Shown: positions 18,130-27,402 of the stretch, in pieces
Layout: each line of letters starts with the position of its first letter
How positions within the stretch are numbered: position 1 is the first letter of the stretch
Assembly (NCBI GenBank): GCA_016717265.1
Contig: JADKFX010000002.1
Location: forward strand, 1-43,353
Direction of reading: 5' to 3'
DNA: 43,353 nt
DNA from: Saprospiraceae bacterium
GTDB lineage: Bacteria; Bacteroidota; Bacteroidia; Chitinophagales; Saprospiraceae
Made by a program: the position numbers and the translations under genes
Notes under the pieces: generated by a model
Told to the model about the DNA's origin: nothing
Database searches by the model: none
Seen by the model: the letters and a program-made list of their open reading frames with translations, nothing else

Positions 18130-18295
18130 TAGTTTATATTAACTTAGCTAATGAAAGTTCAGAGTAAAGCTAGAATAAAGTATGTAAGTCAAAAAAATCT
18201 CTAAGACATAAAATGGAAAAGACCAAATACACTTGCTTTACTTTGAATTTTTTTAAAACCTAATGCAAAAATAAATGTAAATTATCTGAAATAAA

Positions 18296-19798
18296 TTGAA
18301 AACGAAAAGACTAGATTTTATTTTGATTTTTTCTTGCTTCACCATCCTAGCAAGAACACAATGTTCATTTGAATATATTTCAAATGACACCGTATTTCAA
18401 GATCATATAGAATTTATCCATCCAAAAAAAAATGCGAATGAAATTATTACTATTGGCAGTCGTATAAACAGAGGTCTCATAAATGATACCGTTTTTAATG
18501 CTCCGGTTTTTCAAATCTTTGATTATTGTGCTAACATACTTACTAAGACTGTGTACAATGTAATTGAAAAATTTAAATTGAATCACAAACGATTGCCGTT
18601 TCATCAAAGCTATCTCGAAGAACCTATAGGAAATACAGCTATTGCAATCGATGAAACGCAGTTTTTAATAGTGGACGAAGCTATTGATACCATATCAAAT
18701 CAACAGGTTTTGATACTGTTTAGAATTGACGATACGGGACAAATCAGGAGTTTTAAGACTTTAAATTTAAATTCGCAAGAAGCAAATCAAAATGCAATCA
18801 AAAACGTACTAAAACTTAAAGATGGAAGATTTTTAGTGATCTTAACAGATAACATAGTTCAATATGATTTTTATTATTTTGATGCATATTCAGAGTTTTT
18901 ATATAAAAAATCATTTAATTTAGGCAGAGGGATTCGATCGATAGTAGAAATTGATAATAATGAATTTATATGCAGTTCAAACACAACTGAAAAAGCAAGT
19001 TTTCAGTTTTACCGAATAGACACAAGTGGACAAATCAAATGGATCGTAACTCCATACACTGTAACAGGGTCAGCAAGAGAAATTCTAATAGAGGATGCTA
19101 AAATGTATATCGTGGGAGGATCTGGTGTTCAGGGTGTTTTTATGATTTGTGATTTTGAAGGAAATATTTTGAAGGAGTTTATATATGATAGCATCTACTG
19201 CAAGCAACGCTTTTGTAGTGCGTATATCGCCTCAGATGGTTATTATTATATTGGTGGGTATATACAGCATTGTGACAAAAATGATAAGCGAGGACAAGAT
19301 ATATGTATACTAAAAATGGATCCGAATGGTAAGCTGGTTTGGAATAAAACCTATGATTTTAGAAATGAATTGGGCACCTCCGGAAATCAATCATATTACA
19401 CAGATTTTGGCGGATTTATGATAAGAAAAACGAATGATGGTGGCATCATTACAAATGGTATGTCAAAATATTTTGCAGTAACTCCAGGAATCGAGTTGCA
19501 TGAAGATGCCTTACTAATAAAAACCGAAGCTGGATTGGTAAAGAATAATCAAATCACAAAGGGCCCTCATCATTTTGAATTAACAGCGAATATAATCCAG
19601 AATAACTTAAATATAATTGGACCCACAAACGATATAAAGAAATGGGTCCTATATAATTTACAAGGTGCGTCTTTGGTACAGGGTTCAAATTGGTCAACAG
19701 ATCTGGAGATAGGGAATTTACATTTAGGCGTATATGTATTAAATATAATGGATCAAAATAATTGTAACTATTATTTTAAATTTATTAAAATGAAATAG
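18296..19798 (+). CDS. Secreted beta-propeller-like protein with T9SS type A-like tail
   Basis: 500 aa from a TTG start; no in-frame ATG could give the signal peptide (MKTKRLDFILIFSCF, ending near RTQC). The body has repeated units with Gly-Gly/Asp-Gly turns (YIVGGSGVQGVFMICDFEGN, YYIGGYIQHCD, CILKMDPNGKLVWNKTYD, DGGIITNGM), the pattern of Bacteroidota propeller proteins often described as delta-60 or WD-like. The C-terminus (WVLYNLQGASLVQGSNW, LHLGVYVLNIMD, FIKMK) is the second half of a type A tail, again without PNP. It lies 166 nt after the Cys-rich gene and 33 nt before the 1265-aa gene, so at least the latter pair is probably co-transcribed. Confidence 0.7.
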   Translation: MKTKRLDFILIFSCFTILARTQCSFEYISNDTVFQDHIEFIHPKKNANEIITIGSRINRGLINDTVFNAPVFQIFDYCANILTKTVYNVIEKFKLNHKRLPFHQSYLEEPIGNTAIAIDETQFLIVDEAIDTISNQQVLILFRIDDTGQIRSFKTLNLNSQEANQNAIKNVLKLKDGRFLVILTDNIVQYDFYYFDAYSEFLYKKSFNLGRGIRSIVEIDNNEFICSSNTTEKASFQFYRIDTSGQIKWIVTPYTVTGSAREILIEDAKMYIVGGSGVQGVFMICDFEGNILKEFIYDSIYCKQRFCSAYIASDGYYYIGGYIQHCDKNDKRGQDICILKMDPNGKLVWNKTYDFRNELGTSGNQSYYTDFGGFMIRKTNDGGIITNGMSKYFAVTPGIELHEDALLIKTEAGLVKNNQITKGPHHFELTANIIQNNLNIIGPTNDIKKWVLYNLQGASLVQGSNWSTDLEIGNLHLGVYVLNIMDQNNCNYYFKFIKMK

Positions 19799-19831
19799 CT
19801 GTGACCGAGGATCATTATTCAAGAATTAGAT

Positions 19832-22800
19832 ATGCATATTAGTATGAAATTTATCAAATTTATGCTACTCTTATTTCTTTCCTTTGGAAATTTAAAATTT
19901 GAAAGGATTGTAGCGCAATGCATACCAGTACCTTCAGAAACTTGCGAAGAAGCAAATGTTTTTTGCTCCTTAGATCAAATGAATGGCTATACTTGTAATA
20001 CTCCTAGCATGACAAATGGAACATGTAGACCCGCATGTTCAGGTGGTGGAGGTGGGGGCCATCGAACATGGTGGGCTTTTCTAAGCCAAGGTGGATCTAT
20101 TTCTATAACACTTAATGTCGGAGGGTGTACTTTTAATAATGGATTTACTGGATTATGTTGGGGAATATGGGGTGATTGTAATTGTAGTGAAGAAATTATG
20201 TGCATGCCTTTATTTATTCAACCAGGCCAAACAAAAACCTATGCTGTGAATTTGGTAAAATGTAAAATTTATTATATTGCTATAGATTCCGACGACGACA
20301 TTTGCGATTTCACATTAAGTACATCTGGTGGAGGTCCACCAAATTTATTTTTAGGTCATATTAATAATAAAGTAAATGATATCATTGAACCAGTATGTGA
20401 AGGATATTGTGGTTATAAATTTTTTGTAGATCAGGGAGGTTGTTTGGAAGCGAATTACGAATGGACTTTAGATGGTAATAAAGTGGGTGATTCGAAACAT
20501 GAAATTTCCTTAGATTTTCCAACTCAAGGTGATTTTAGATTATGTGTTACGGCTACCCTTGGCAATCCAAATAATGGATTTATATGCGCACAACAAGGTC
20601 CCACCTGCACTACCGTTAAAGTTCGATCTCTTGCAGATAAAAACGGAACACCTAGAACATTATGTTACGAAATAGCAAATCCTGCTGGCTATAAATGGCA
20701 TTCCCAATTGATAAATACCTCGGGCATTTATCGCCAAAATTTTATAGACAATACCTGTTGTCCTTATGATTCTGTTGTACAATTTACAGTAATACCACAG
20801 GTAGATCCTCCAGATGTTTATTATATAAGCTGTGATAACAAACCCTATATTGATGCTTTGGGCCGTAGATGGAATCCTTGTTTAGCCCAAGAAGTTATAG
20901 CCTTTCCTAAAAGTAATGGTTTGTTTAAATGTGATAGTTCTATAAAACTTACCGCCATTAATGTTGATTTTAATGCCGCCTGGAGTGCACAATGTGTTGG
21001 CAATAAAGTTGTGTTATCACCCAATATAAGTATTTTAAAAGCCTGTGATGTAGGCGAAACCTATGCGTATGAGTATAAATGGTATAAGAAAAATGATAGT
21101 CTAAAAACTACCATAGAAGTAGATGAACGCATTCTAGTCAATGCTGTAAATGAAGATTATTGTGTGGATGTAAAACTTAAAGTGGCACTGGGCACTTCAA
21201 ACCTGGTTTGCACAAAAACATTTTGTGATACCATCCGGGAAGCTAATGCACAAGCTATGAATCACAATATACTTGTACAAGCTTGTGATAGTGTGCTCAT
21301 CAATGGCCAAACCTATACCCAATCAACTACGTTTACACAGAACTTAACAAATGTATTTGGTTGTGATAGTATCATCATTACAACGCTTAGTATCGCAAAA
21401 AATAGTTCGTCAAATCTTAAAATGAACGCATGTGATTCAATCCAAATCAATGGACTGACCTATTCACAAAGTGGTAATTATGTACAAAAATTAATCAATG
21501 CACAGCAGTGCAATAGTCTTATAAACATAGATTTGGACATATCAAAGAGCAGTATAACAAATTTAGTATCCAGGGCTTGTGATTCAATCCTTGTCAACGG
21601 ACAATATTACTATCAGTCAGGAATCTATTCTCAAAAATTAACGAGTTCAAAAGGCTGTGATAGTATATTAAATTTAGATATCCAAATTCAATCTAGCCAA
21701 CTAACAAATGTAAGTTATACAGATTGTGATTCGGTCGTAATAAATGGAAAAACGTATAAGCAAAGTGGAGATTATTTTGAACTATTAAAAGGTCAAAACG
21801 ATTGCGATAGTACTGTGAAAATTCACATAAACATACCAAGCAGTAATACCGCTCCATATATTTTAACTGCTTGCGACTCAGCATTTATTAATGGCACTAA
21901 ATACTTACAAAGCGGAACCTATACTCAATTATTAACAAGCACTAATGGATGCGACAGTACCCTAAATATAAATCTTACCATTGGAAAAAGCAATGTTGCA
22001 AATTTGAGTTTAACTTCTTGTGATTCTATTCTCATTAATGGTCAGCGATATGATCAATCGGGCAACTATACACAACTACTCCAAACTATAAATCATTGTG
22101 ATAGTATCTTAAACATTGACCTTCTGATTCCAAAAAGCAGTAGTTCGAATTACAACATTTCTGCTTGTGATTCCATAAGTATAAATGGAAAAGTATATAC
22201 ACAAACAGGCAGCTATACCCAAACATTTTCAAATGCAAATCTTTGCGATAGTATAGTGACTATCCATTTTACTAAACAGTCTGGTGATTCAATAAATTTA
22301 AATTATAAATCCTGTGATTTTGTTGATGTAAATGGAAAAATCTACAACCAAAGCGGCAATTATATCCAAACACTTAAAAATAAGAATCACTGCGACAGTA
22401 TTCTTAATATCAAAGTAATAATTACCAAAAGTGATTCAACAAATTTTACCATGACCAGTTGTGATTCTGCAATCGTAAATGGACAGGTCTACAAACAAAC
22501 TGGAAGCTATGAGCAAAGGCTTAAAAACAGTCTGCTTTGTGATAGCATTCTAAATTTGATTTTAACGATTCAGAATAGTAGTTTTATAAATTATAATACT
22601 ACAGCTTGTGACTCTGCAATTATTAACGGACAAATTTACAGACAAACTGGAAACTATAAACAATATTTAAAAGATGTACATCAATGTGATAGTGTAATAA
22701 ACATAGCCGTAAATCTTTTAAAAAGCAATGCGCAAAGTTTAACACAAAATGGCTGTGATAGTATTGTCATCAATGGTATTGCGTACGATACCAGTGGCAA

Positions 22801-23629
22801 CTATATACAAACGCTCAGGAATCGTAATGGATGTGATAGTACCCTATTTCTTAAACTGACAATCAAACCCGGTAATCCAGGCAGTCTGGAAGCTGGAATG
22901 GACACCCTTATTTGCGAAGGAGAACAAATAAAATTAACAGGATTATTTTCAGGTCAAGCCAACTTCATTTGGGAATCCCAAAATGGTAGTTTTGATAATC
23001 CAAATACGCTGAATACAAATTATTATCCGGGCATTGCTGGTCAAGACCGAATCTATTTAAAAGCTACTGATGATTGTAAACAATGGATCGATAGTTTATG
23101 GATTCGGGTACTTCCAAAACAAATTATACAGATCACTGGAGACACCATAATAAATCCTTGTAAAGTGATAAGTTTTACTGCCAATGGGGCTACAAATTAC
23201 CAATGGACACCAAGCACCTTGGTAGAATGTCTGGATCCACCCTGCAGCAAAGTAAAATTAAAAGCCACAGTACCTACCCGATTTACAATTACTTCAAATG
23301 GACCTTGTGTAGTACCTGCAAATTTAAATTTATCTGTATCACAAATCCAAACAGATATTTTTGTACCCAATGTATTTTCTCCAAATGGCGACAATATCAA
23401 CGATCTGTTTATACCTATAATGAATTGTGATCAATTAAATTATTACAATTTACAAATCTTTGATAGATGGGGTAATCTACTATTTGAATCTCAAAATAAA
23501 GAAAACGGATGGAATGGTAAATTTGAAGAAATATCAATGCCTCCTGGTGTTTATCCATATGTCATTCAATATCAATTGCACAATGAAGACAAAAATATTA
23601 AGGCTGGCGAACTAACGCTTATAAAATAG
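19832..23629 (+). CDS. Giant T9SS type B surface protein with 11 two-cysteine repeats
   Basis: 1265 aa. MHISMKF gives two Met options (19832, 19844) ahead of the hydrophobic core and a VAQ cleavage site. The N-terminal domain (~30-170) is Cys-rich with a poly-Gly turn (SGGGGGGHRTWWAF), like N-terminal domains of other Saprospiraceae-type surface proteins. PKD-like regions follow. About 484-1012 are 11 repeats of ~47 aa: ACDSILINGQ-Y-QSG-Y-Q-L ... CDSILNI-L-I-KS. Another Ig/PKD-like stretch precedes the type B tail (IFVPNVFSPNGDNINDLFIP, FDRWGNLLFES, GWNGK, PPGVYPYVIQY). The repeats resemble those of the 1337-aa protein in cysteine spacing but have INGQ in place of WNGN. Function is inferred as adhesion or matrix building. 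Confidence 0.85.
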   Translation: MHISMKFIKFMLLLFLSFGNLKFERIVAQCIPVPSETCEEANVFCSLDQMNGYTCNTPSMTNGTCRPACSGGGGGGHRTWWAFLSQGGSISITLNVGGCTFNNGFTGLCWGIWGDCNCSEEIMCMPLFIQPGQTKTYAVNLVKCKIYYIAIDSDDDICDFTLSTSGGGPPNLFLGHINNKVNDIIEPVCEGYCGYKFFVDQGGCLEANYEWTLDGNKVGDSKHEISLDFPTQGDFRLCVTATLGNPNNGFICAQQGPTCTTVKVRSLADKNGTPRTLCYEIANPAGYKWHSQLINTSGIYRQNFIDNTCCPYDSVVQFTVIPQVDPPDVYYISCDNKPYIDALGRRWNPCLAQEVIAFPKSNGLFKCDSSIKLTAINVDFNAAWSAQCVGNKVVLSPNISILKACDVGETYAYEYKWYKKNDSLKTTIEVDERILVNAVNEDYCVDVKLKVALGTSNLVCTKTFCDTIREANAQAMNHNILVQACDSVLINGQTYTQSTTFTQNLTNVFGCDSIIITTLSIAKNSSSNLKMNACDSIQINGLTYSQSGNYVQKLINAQQCNSLINIDLDISKSSITNLVSRACDSILVNGQYYYQSGIYSQKLTSSKGCDSILNLDIQIQSSQLTNVSYTDCDSVVINGKTYKQSGDYFELLKGQNDCDSTVKIHINIPSSNTAPYILTACDSAFINGTKYLQSGTYTQLLTSTNGCDSTLNINLTIGKSNVANLSLTSCDSILINGQRYDQSGNYTQLLQTINHCDSILNIDLLIPKSSSSNYNISACDSISINGKVYTQTGSYTQTFSNANLCDSIVTIHFTKQSGDSINLNYKSCDFVDVNGKIYNQSGNYIQTLKNKNHCDSILNIKVIITKSDSTNFTMTSCDSAIVNGQVYKQTGSYEQRLKNSLLCDSILNLILTIQNSSFINYNTTACDSAIINGQIYRQTGNYKQYLKDVHQCDSVINIAVNLLKSNAQSLTQNGCDSIVINGIAYDTSGNYIQTLRNRNGCDSTLFLKLTIKPGNPGSLEAGMDTLICEGEQIKLTGLFSGQANFIWESQNGSFDNPNTLNTNYYPGIAGQDRIYLKATDDCKQWIDSLWIRVLPKQIIQITGDTIINPCKVISFTANGATNYQWTPSTLVECLDPPCSKVKLKATVPTRFTITSNGPCVVPANLNLSVSQIQTDIFVPNVFSPNGDNINDLFIPIMNCDQLNYYNLQIFDRWGNLLFESQNKENGWNGKFEEISMPPGVYPYVIQYQLHNEDKNIKAGELTLIK
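21281..22867 (+). repeat. Eleven tandem ~47-codon repeats within the 1265-aa gene
   Basis: Each unit has CDS near its start and a second CDS about 31 residues on. Exceptions are CNS in the second half of unit 2 and CDF at the start of unit 8. The units are more diverged from each other than those of the 1337-aa protein, suggesting an older or less homogenised array. Confidence 0.8.
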
Positions 23630-23652
23630 AATTAATGCATTTATAAGGATTA

Positions 23653-23677
23653 CTTAAAATGCATCCGAAATTTTAAG
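23653..23677. repeat. Dispersed GCATCC hairpin, copy 2
   Basis: The stem CTTAAAAT/ATTTTAAG and loop GCATCCGAA are identical to copy 1 at 11422-11446. It starts 24 nt after the stop of the 1265-aa gene. The rest of 23630-23942 holds a small hairpin (TTCTATG/CATAGAA, 23771-23788) and the convergent terminator, but no gene. Confidence 0.6.
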
Positions 23678-23867
23678 ATTAATTCTTCCATTGTAGTGGA
23701 CTTGAAAAACGATTTGTATAAAAAAAGTCACTTCTCAGAAAATTAATGAGCGCTTTTTTGACTGCATGAATTCTATGCTCTCATAGAATAATATAAATAA
23801 TAATAATTCTTTGTTAGAATTTTTAATTCCATATTTAATGCATAAAAATTTACTTTTTAATATAAAA

Positions 23868-23903
23868 AAGAATGCTGACAAAACTCAATTTATCAGCATT
23901 CTT
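23868..23903 (-). terminator. Intrinsic terminator of the pseudoprotease gene
   Basis: An 11-bp perfect stem AAGAATGCTGA/TCAGCATTCTT has a 14-nt loop. The A-run on its left is a U-run in minus-strand RNA, about 40 nt after the stop at 23943. Confidence 0.8.
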
Positions 23904-23942
23904 AATTTGCAATTTGTAGTCTAAAAAATAATTTATTGATCG

Positions 23943-26792
23943 CTAATTTGCAATTACAAATTTAGTAACGATCGCATTTTTTCCATTATTAATTTTAAGA
24001 TAATAGGTGCCAGCTTGAATATGATTTGTTTGAATACGGTATACTTGATCTAAACTTTGGTGCGTTGTCATTTTTCTACCTGAAAGATCAAACATATCTA
24101 TTGAAACTGGGTTTTCACGACTCGCATTTGTATAAACTAAAATATAATCCTTTGCAGGATTCGGAAATATTATCGGGAGTTCATATTCAAAGTCATCTGA
24201 TCTATTTTCTAAACCTCCGCCAAAAGGTAAGTCTGAAATATTAAAACGACCTGTTTTTGTATGCTCCGGACATAAAACTGGAGACAATACTTGTATATAC
24301 TGAGTCTTCGTTAATGCATTCGTACCATTCGTATTCTTTACGGTTAACTTTACTGTATATTTTCCCTTTTTATTAAAGACAACCACTGGATTTTTAAGCT
24401 TTGAAGTTGTTGGATTACCATTTTCAAAAAGCCAATCCCATTCAATAACATCTACCGAAGACTTATCGTTAAAATTCACAGTCAAAGGTGCACAACCTTT
24501 AATTGTATCTACAACAAAATTTACTTTAGGTACTAAATATACGGCGACTTGTTTTTTAAAGGTGTCTAATCCACATTCGTTTTGAACAATTAACCGAACA
24601 TTAAATTCACCTTCAACCCCATAATCATGTATTGGATTTTTTTCAAAACTTGGTTTGCCATCACCAAAATCCCATAAATAATTTAATCCGCCTGTTGATT
24701 GATTCGTGAAGGTCGATTTAAAACCAGCAATAGAATTTGTAAATCCTGCATTTGGTATCGTATTCACATCAATAAAATCCTGCTTTCCGATAGAATCTTT
24801 GTAAAATACATTAGATGCTACCAGGCTGACATTAAATTTTCCCGCATTGTTATAACTTATTAATGGATTTGGATCCGTACTTGTAGAAGGTGACCCACCT
24901 GGAAAATACCATTGATAATTGGTTGCTGCAACAGACGCATTTTGAAATTGCACTTTATAAGGTGCGCATCCTTTAGGATTTCCAACGCTAAATGAAGCTG
25001 TTGGTTTTACACCGATTATTAAGGTAGTTACCGCAGTATCTGTACCACAACCATTAATCGCAACATATTTAACTTCATAAGTTCCTTCTGTATAATTATG
25101 ACTTGGATTTGGATCCGTACTTGTAGTGTTATCACCAAAAATCCAAACATGTGATTTAGCATATCGGGATTGATTTGTGAAGTCAACTTTTCCTACATCG
25201 ATACTATTTGCAAATTGGGCAACAGGTAAACTATCAATTGTTATATATGCCTTTTTGGTAATAGAATGATTAAATCTTGAACCATAAACAGTCAGTCTTA
25301 CATCATAAACACCTGGTAAATTATACTTTACAACCGGATTTTTCTGCGTTGAAACACTTGGCACACCACCGACAAATTCCCATTGCCAGTTTTTAACATT
25401 TCTGGTGGATTGATCAAAAAACTTAATAATTCCAGGAGCACAACCACCGATCGTATCGGAATCAAATTCTGCAGTAGGAACACTTACTACATTTATCAAT
25501 TTTTTAATTGTATGTACACCACAATCATTTCTGACAGTAAGTGTAACTTCAAATGTAGAATCCGTTGGAAATTCATGGAAAGGATTCGACTCCTCACTAA
25601 ATTCACCATCTCCAAATTTCCAGGAATATTCATCTGCTCTTAATGATTGGTCGATAAAAAATATTTCTCGTCCTTGCAAACCATATGAAAAATCCGCAAC
25701 TGGAACATCATTGATTTCAATAAATCCTACCTTAGTAAGTTCTACTTCACATCGGTTACTGCCTGCTTCCAAAGTAACGTTATAGGTTCCAGCAGTTTTG
25801 TACACTATCACTGGATTTTTTTGTGTCGATGTATCTGGTGTACCTCCTGGAAAACTCCATTTCCATTTAGTTGTATTTATTGACAAATCTTTAAATTTTA
25901 CTGTCACGGGTTGACAACCGTATGTGATGTCAGCTGAAAAATCGGGAACTGGAGCTGAAGAGTTTGGACAAATTGGCAAACAACCACTTTCAATCAATTT
26001 TTCTGTCCGTGCGTAACTATTTAAGGATGCGATAGCAAGGCCTGACCAAGCTGTACTTCCATTTGGAAGTCCGGGAGCCATTATTGTCGGCGAAATACCT
26101 GCATCATGAATCATGCTCCAGTTATGTCCTAACATATGGGCTTGCAATGTCAGATAATCACCTTGTCTTCCGCCCGGACCCCAATAATCACTGCAAACAT
26201 TATATCTGTCATTTAAACATACGGATGCCTGAAAGGCAGTACCAACAGTACCTGTAGGGCCAAATTTAGAAGTCCATAAAGTAGCAACATTATGTTGCGA
26301 ATTTGCAAACATAGAGGTTTCTGCAATATCTCGAAAACGATTTAACATTGCATTAATGTCATTCATTCCATTAAAGGGATCTTTAGCTTGTTCCTCTGGA
26401 ATGAATGTCCCTGTTACTACATATTGGTATTCATTTTCAAATTCATCATCATAAACTGTTTGCACATCGGCTAATATGTTCAACATTTGATTTTCAGTTT
26501 GATTAACACTGCCTCCATACTTTCTATACATTGGATAATCTGCTGCAAGACATATTTTTACTTCTGCACAAATTTTACATGGTTTTGCTCTGGCAAGTGA
26601 TTCTTTTTTTAATTTTTCCAAATTTTCGTTGACCGCTCTATTTACCAAATCAGCTCCACATAAAATACCTTTTGCAGGAATCAGATCGGATGTTTTATAC
26701 ATAAGATATTGTTGTTCGGAAGGCATAGCATTTGACAAACTTTCAAAATCTAAAGGCTCAATGAAATAACGATCCTTGCGATCATCAATCAT
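23943..26792 (-). CDS. Secreted metalloprotease homolog with catalytic Glu lost, PKD repeats, T9SS tail (main part)
   Basis: This is the main piece of a gene split by a frameshift from 26789-27184; corrected length is about 1080 aa. The catalytic domain resembles reprolysin/M12B-like metzincins: zinc motif followed by NWSMIHDAG and the Met-turn TIMAP. The motif reads HMLGH at residues 350-354 where the paralog has HELGH: codon ATG (26133-26135 on minus) replaces GAA, three base changes, so not a sequencing slip. Zinc ligands remain but the general base is gone; expected inactive. Seven PKD domains follow in two alternating types (GCAP...FPGG and ...FGDG...CGxDT), then a type A tail (IIFPNPAKDYIL, FDLSGRK, AGTYYLKI). 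The stop is TAG. It may act as decoy, scaffold or substrate-binding protein (inference). Confidence 0.85.
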   Translation of the reverse strand: MIDDRKDRYFIEPLDFESLSNAMPSEQQYLMYKTSDLIPAKGILCGADLVNRAVNENLEKLKKESLARAKPCKICAEVKICLAADYPMYRKYGGSVNQTENQMLNILADVQTVYDDEFENEYQYVVTGTFIPEEQAKDPFNGMNDINAMLNRFRDIAETSMFANSQHNVATLWTSKFGPTGTVGTAFQASVCLNDRYNVCSDYWGPGGRQGDYLTLQAHMLGHNWSMIHDAGISPTIMAPGLPNGSTAWSGLAIASLNSYARTEKLIESGCLPICPNSSAPVPDFSADITYGCQPVTVKFKDLSINTTKWKWSFPGGTPDTSTQKNPVIVYKTAGTYNVTLEAGSNRCEVELTKVGFIEINDVPVADFSYGLQGREIFFIDQSLRADEYSWKFGDGEFSEESNPFHEFPTDSTFEVTLTVRNDCGVHTIKKLINVVSVPTAEFDSDTIGGCAPGIIKFFDQSTRNVKNWQWEFVGGVPSVSTQKNPVVKYNLPGVYDVRLTVYGSRFNHSITKKAYITIDSLPVAQFANSIDVGKVDFTNQSRYAKSHVWIFGDNTTSTDPNPSHNYTEGTYEVKYVAINGCGTDTAVTTLIIGVKPTASFSVGNPKGCAPYKVQFQNASVAATNYQWYFPGGSPSTSTDPNPLISYNNAGKFNVSLVASNVFYKDSIGKQDFIDVNTIPNAGFTNSIAGFKSTFTNQSTGGLNYLWDFGDGKPSFEKNPIHDYGVEGEFNVRLIVQNECGLDTFKKQVAVYLVPKVNFVVDTIKGCAPLTVNFNDKSSVDVIEWDWLFENGNPTTSKLKNPVVVFNKKGKYTVKLTVKNTNGTNALTKTQYIQVLSPVLCPEHTKTGRFNISDLPFGGGLENRSDDFEYELPIIFPNPAKDYILVYTNASRENPVSIDMFDLSGRKMTTHQSLDQVYRIQTNHIQAGTYYLKINNGKNAIVTKFVIAN

Positions 26793-27184
26793 GATACTAA
26801 AAAACCATCCGCAATACTCATTGACACCATAGAATTTTGGCCTTTTATGGTACCGTTAAAGGTTCTAAAATCTGTTCGCTTATTTAATATTTTAAGATCG
26901 CTTAAACCATAGGTAGCTCGCACCATATCTGGTGATAACAAATTATACTCAAATAATTGAAGCTGCCAGGTTTTTTCTGGAGTACGCAAAATAAATTCCT
27001 TTACATTCCCTTTTATACCATCAATTTTATCAGCCAGGACCTTTACGTCTAATTGCAATACTTTGAATTCTTTTAGATGCTCATCTGTTCCCTTAGACAT
27101 TTTGGTTTCAAATGGCTTAAGTACAATACTTTGTGAGATCGCTATGTTAATAGAAGCGATTAAAAATAGTAATATTTGTTTCAT
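26789..27184 (-). CDS. N-terminal part of the pseudoprotease (signal peptide and pro-region)
   Basis: It has a signal peptide (MKQILLFLIASINIA, cleavage near SQS) and a pro-region with KGNVKEFILRTPEKTWQLQL and FRTFNGTIKGQNSMVSMSI, matched closely by the paralog. The frame ends in LVS at an A6 run (26799-26804). The paralog has A7 at the equivalent place (30251-30257) and reads on as GFFKIMIDD, so one base is missing here. The real gene is 23943-27184. Confidence 0.8.
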   Translation of the reverse strand: MKQILLFLIASINIAISQSIVLKPFETKMSKGTDEHLKEFKVLQLDVKVLADKIDGIKGNVKEFILRTPEKTWQLQLFEYNLLSPDMVRATYGLSDLKILNKRTDFRTFNGTIKGQNSMVSMSIADGFLVS

Positions 27185-27344
27185 GTTCTAATTTGTTTAT
27201 TTTAATATATTTTAAAAACAATATTTTACATACTGTTTGCTTATTGTTGTTTTAAATTAAATATGTTCAAGTGTGTATCTAATAATTAGTTATTGATGAA
27301 TTCATACAAAATGTGGGGATGCAATTTACAATTAAATTTCAACA

Positions 27345-27383
27345 AAAAAAAGGTGCTGCGAATTATTCACAACACCTTTTTTT
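27345..27383 (-). terminator. Terminator of the active protease gene
   Basis: An 11-bp stem AAAAAAAGGTG/CACCTTTTTTT has a 17-nt loop. Runs on both sides make it potentially bidirectional. It lies 20 nt past the stop at 27403, between the two tandem paralogs. Confidence 0.8.
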
Positions 27384-27402
27384 ATATTTATCCAAAGGAT
27401 CA

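Noticed and set aside
14401..22867. Regular DNA repeats that could be mistaken for a CRISPR array or satellite
   Set aside because: The period is ~140 nt, in frame, with protein-level conservation; they encode the two-cysteine repeats and there are no spacers of constant size.
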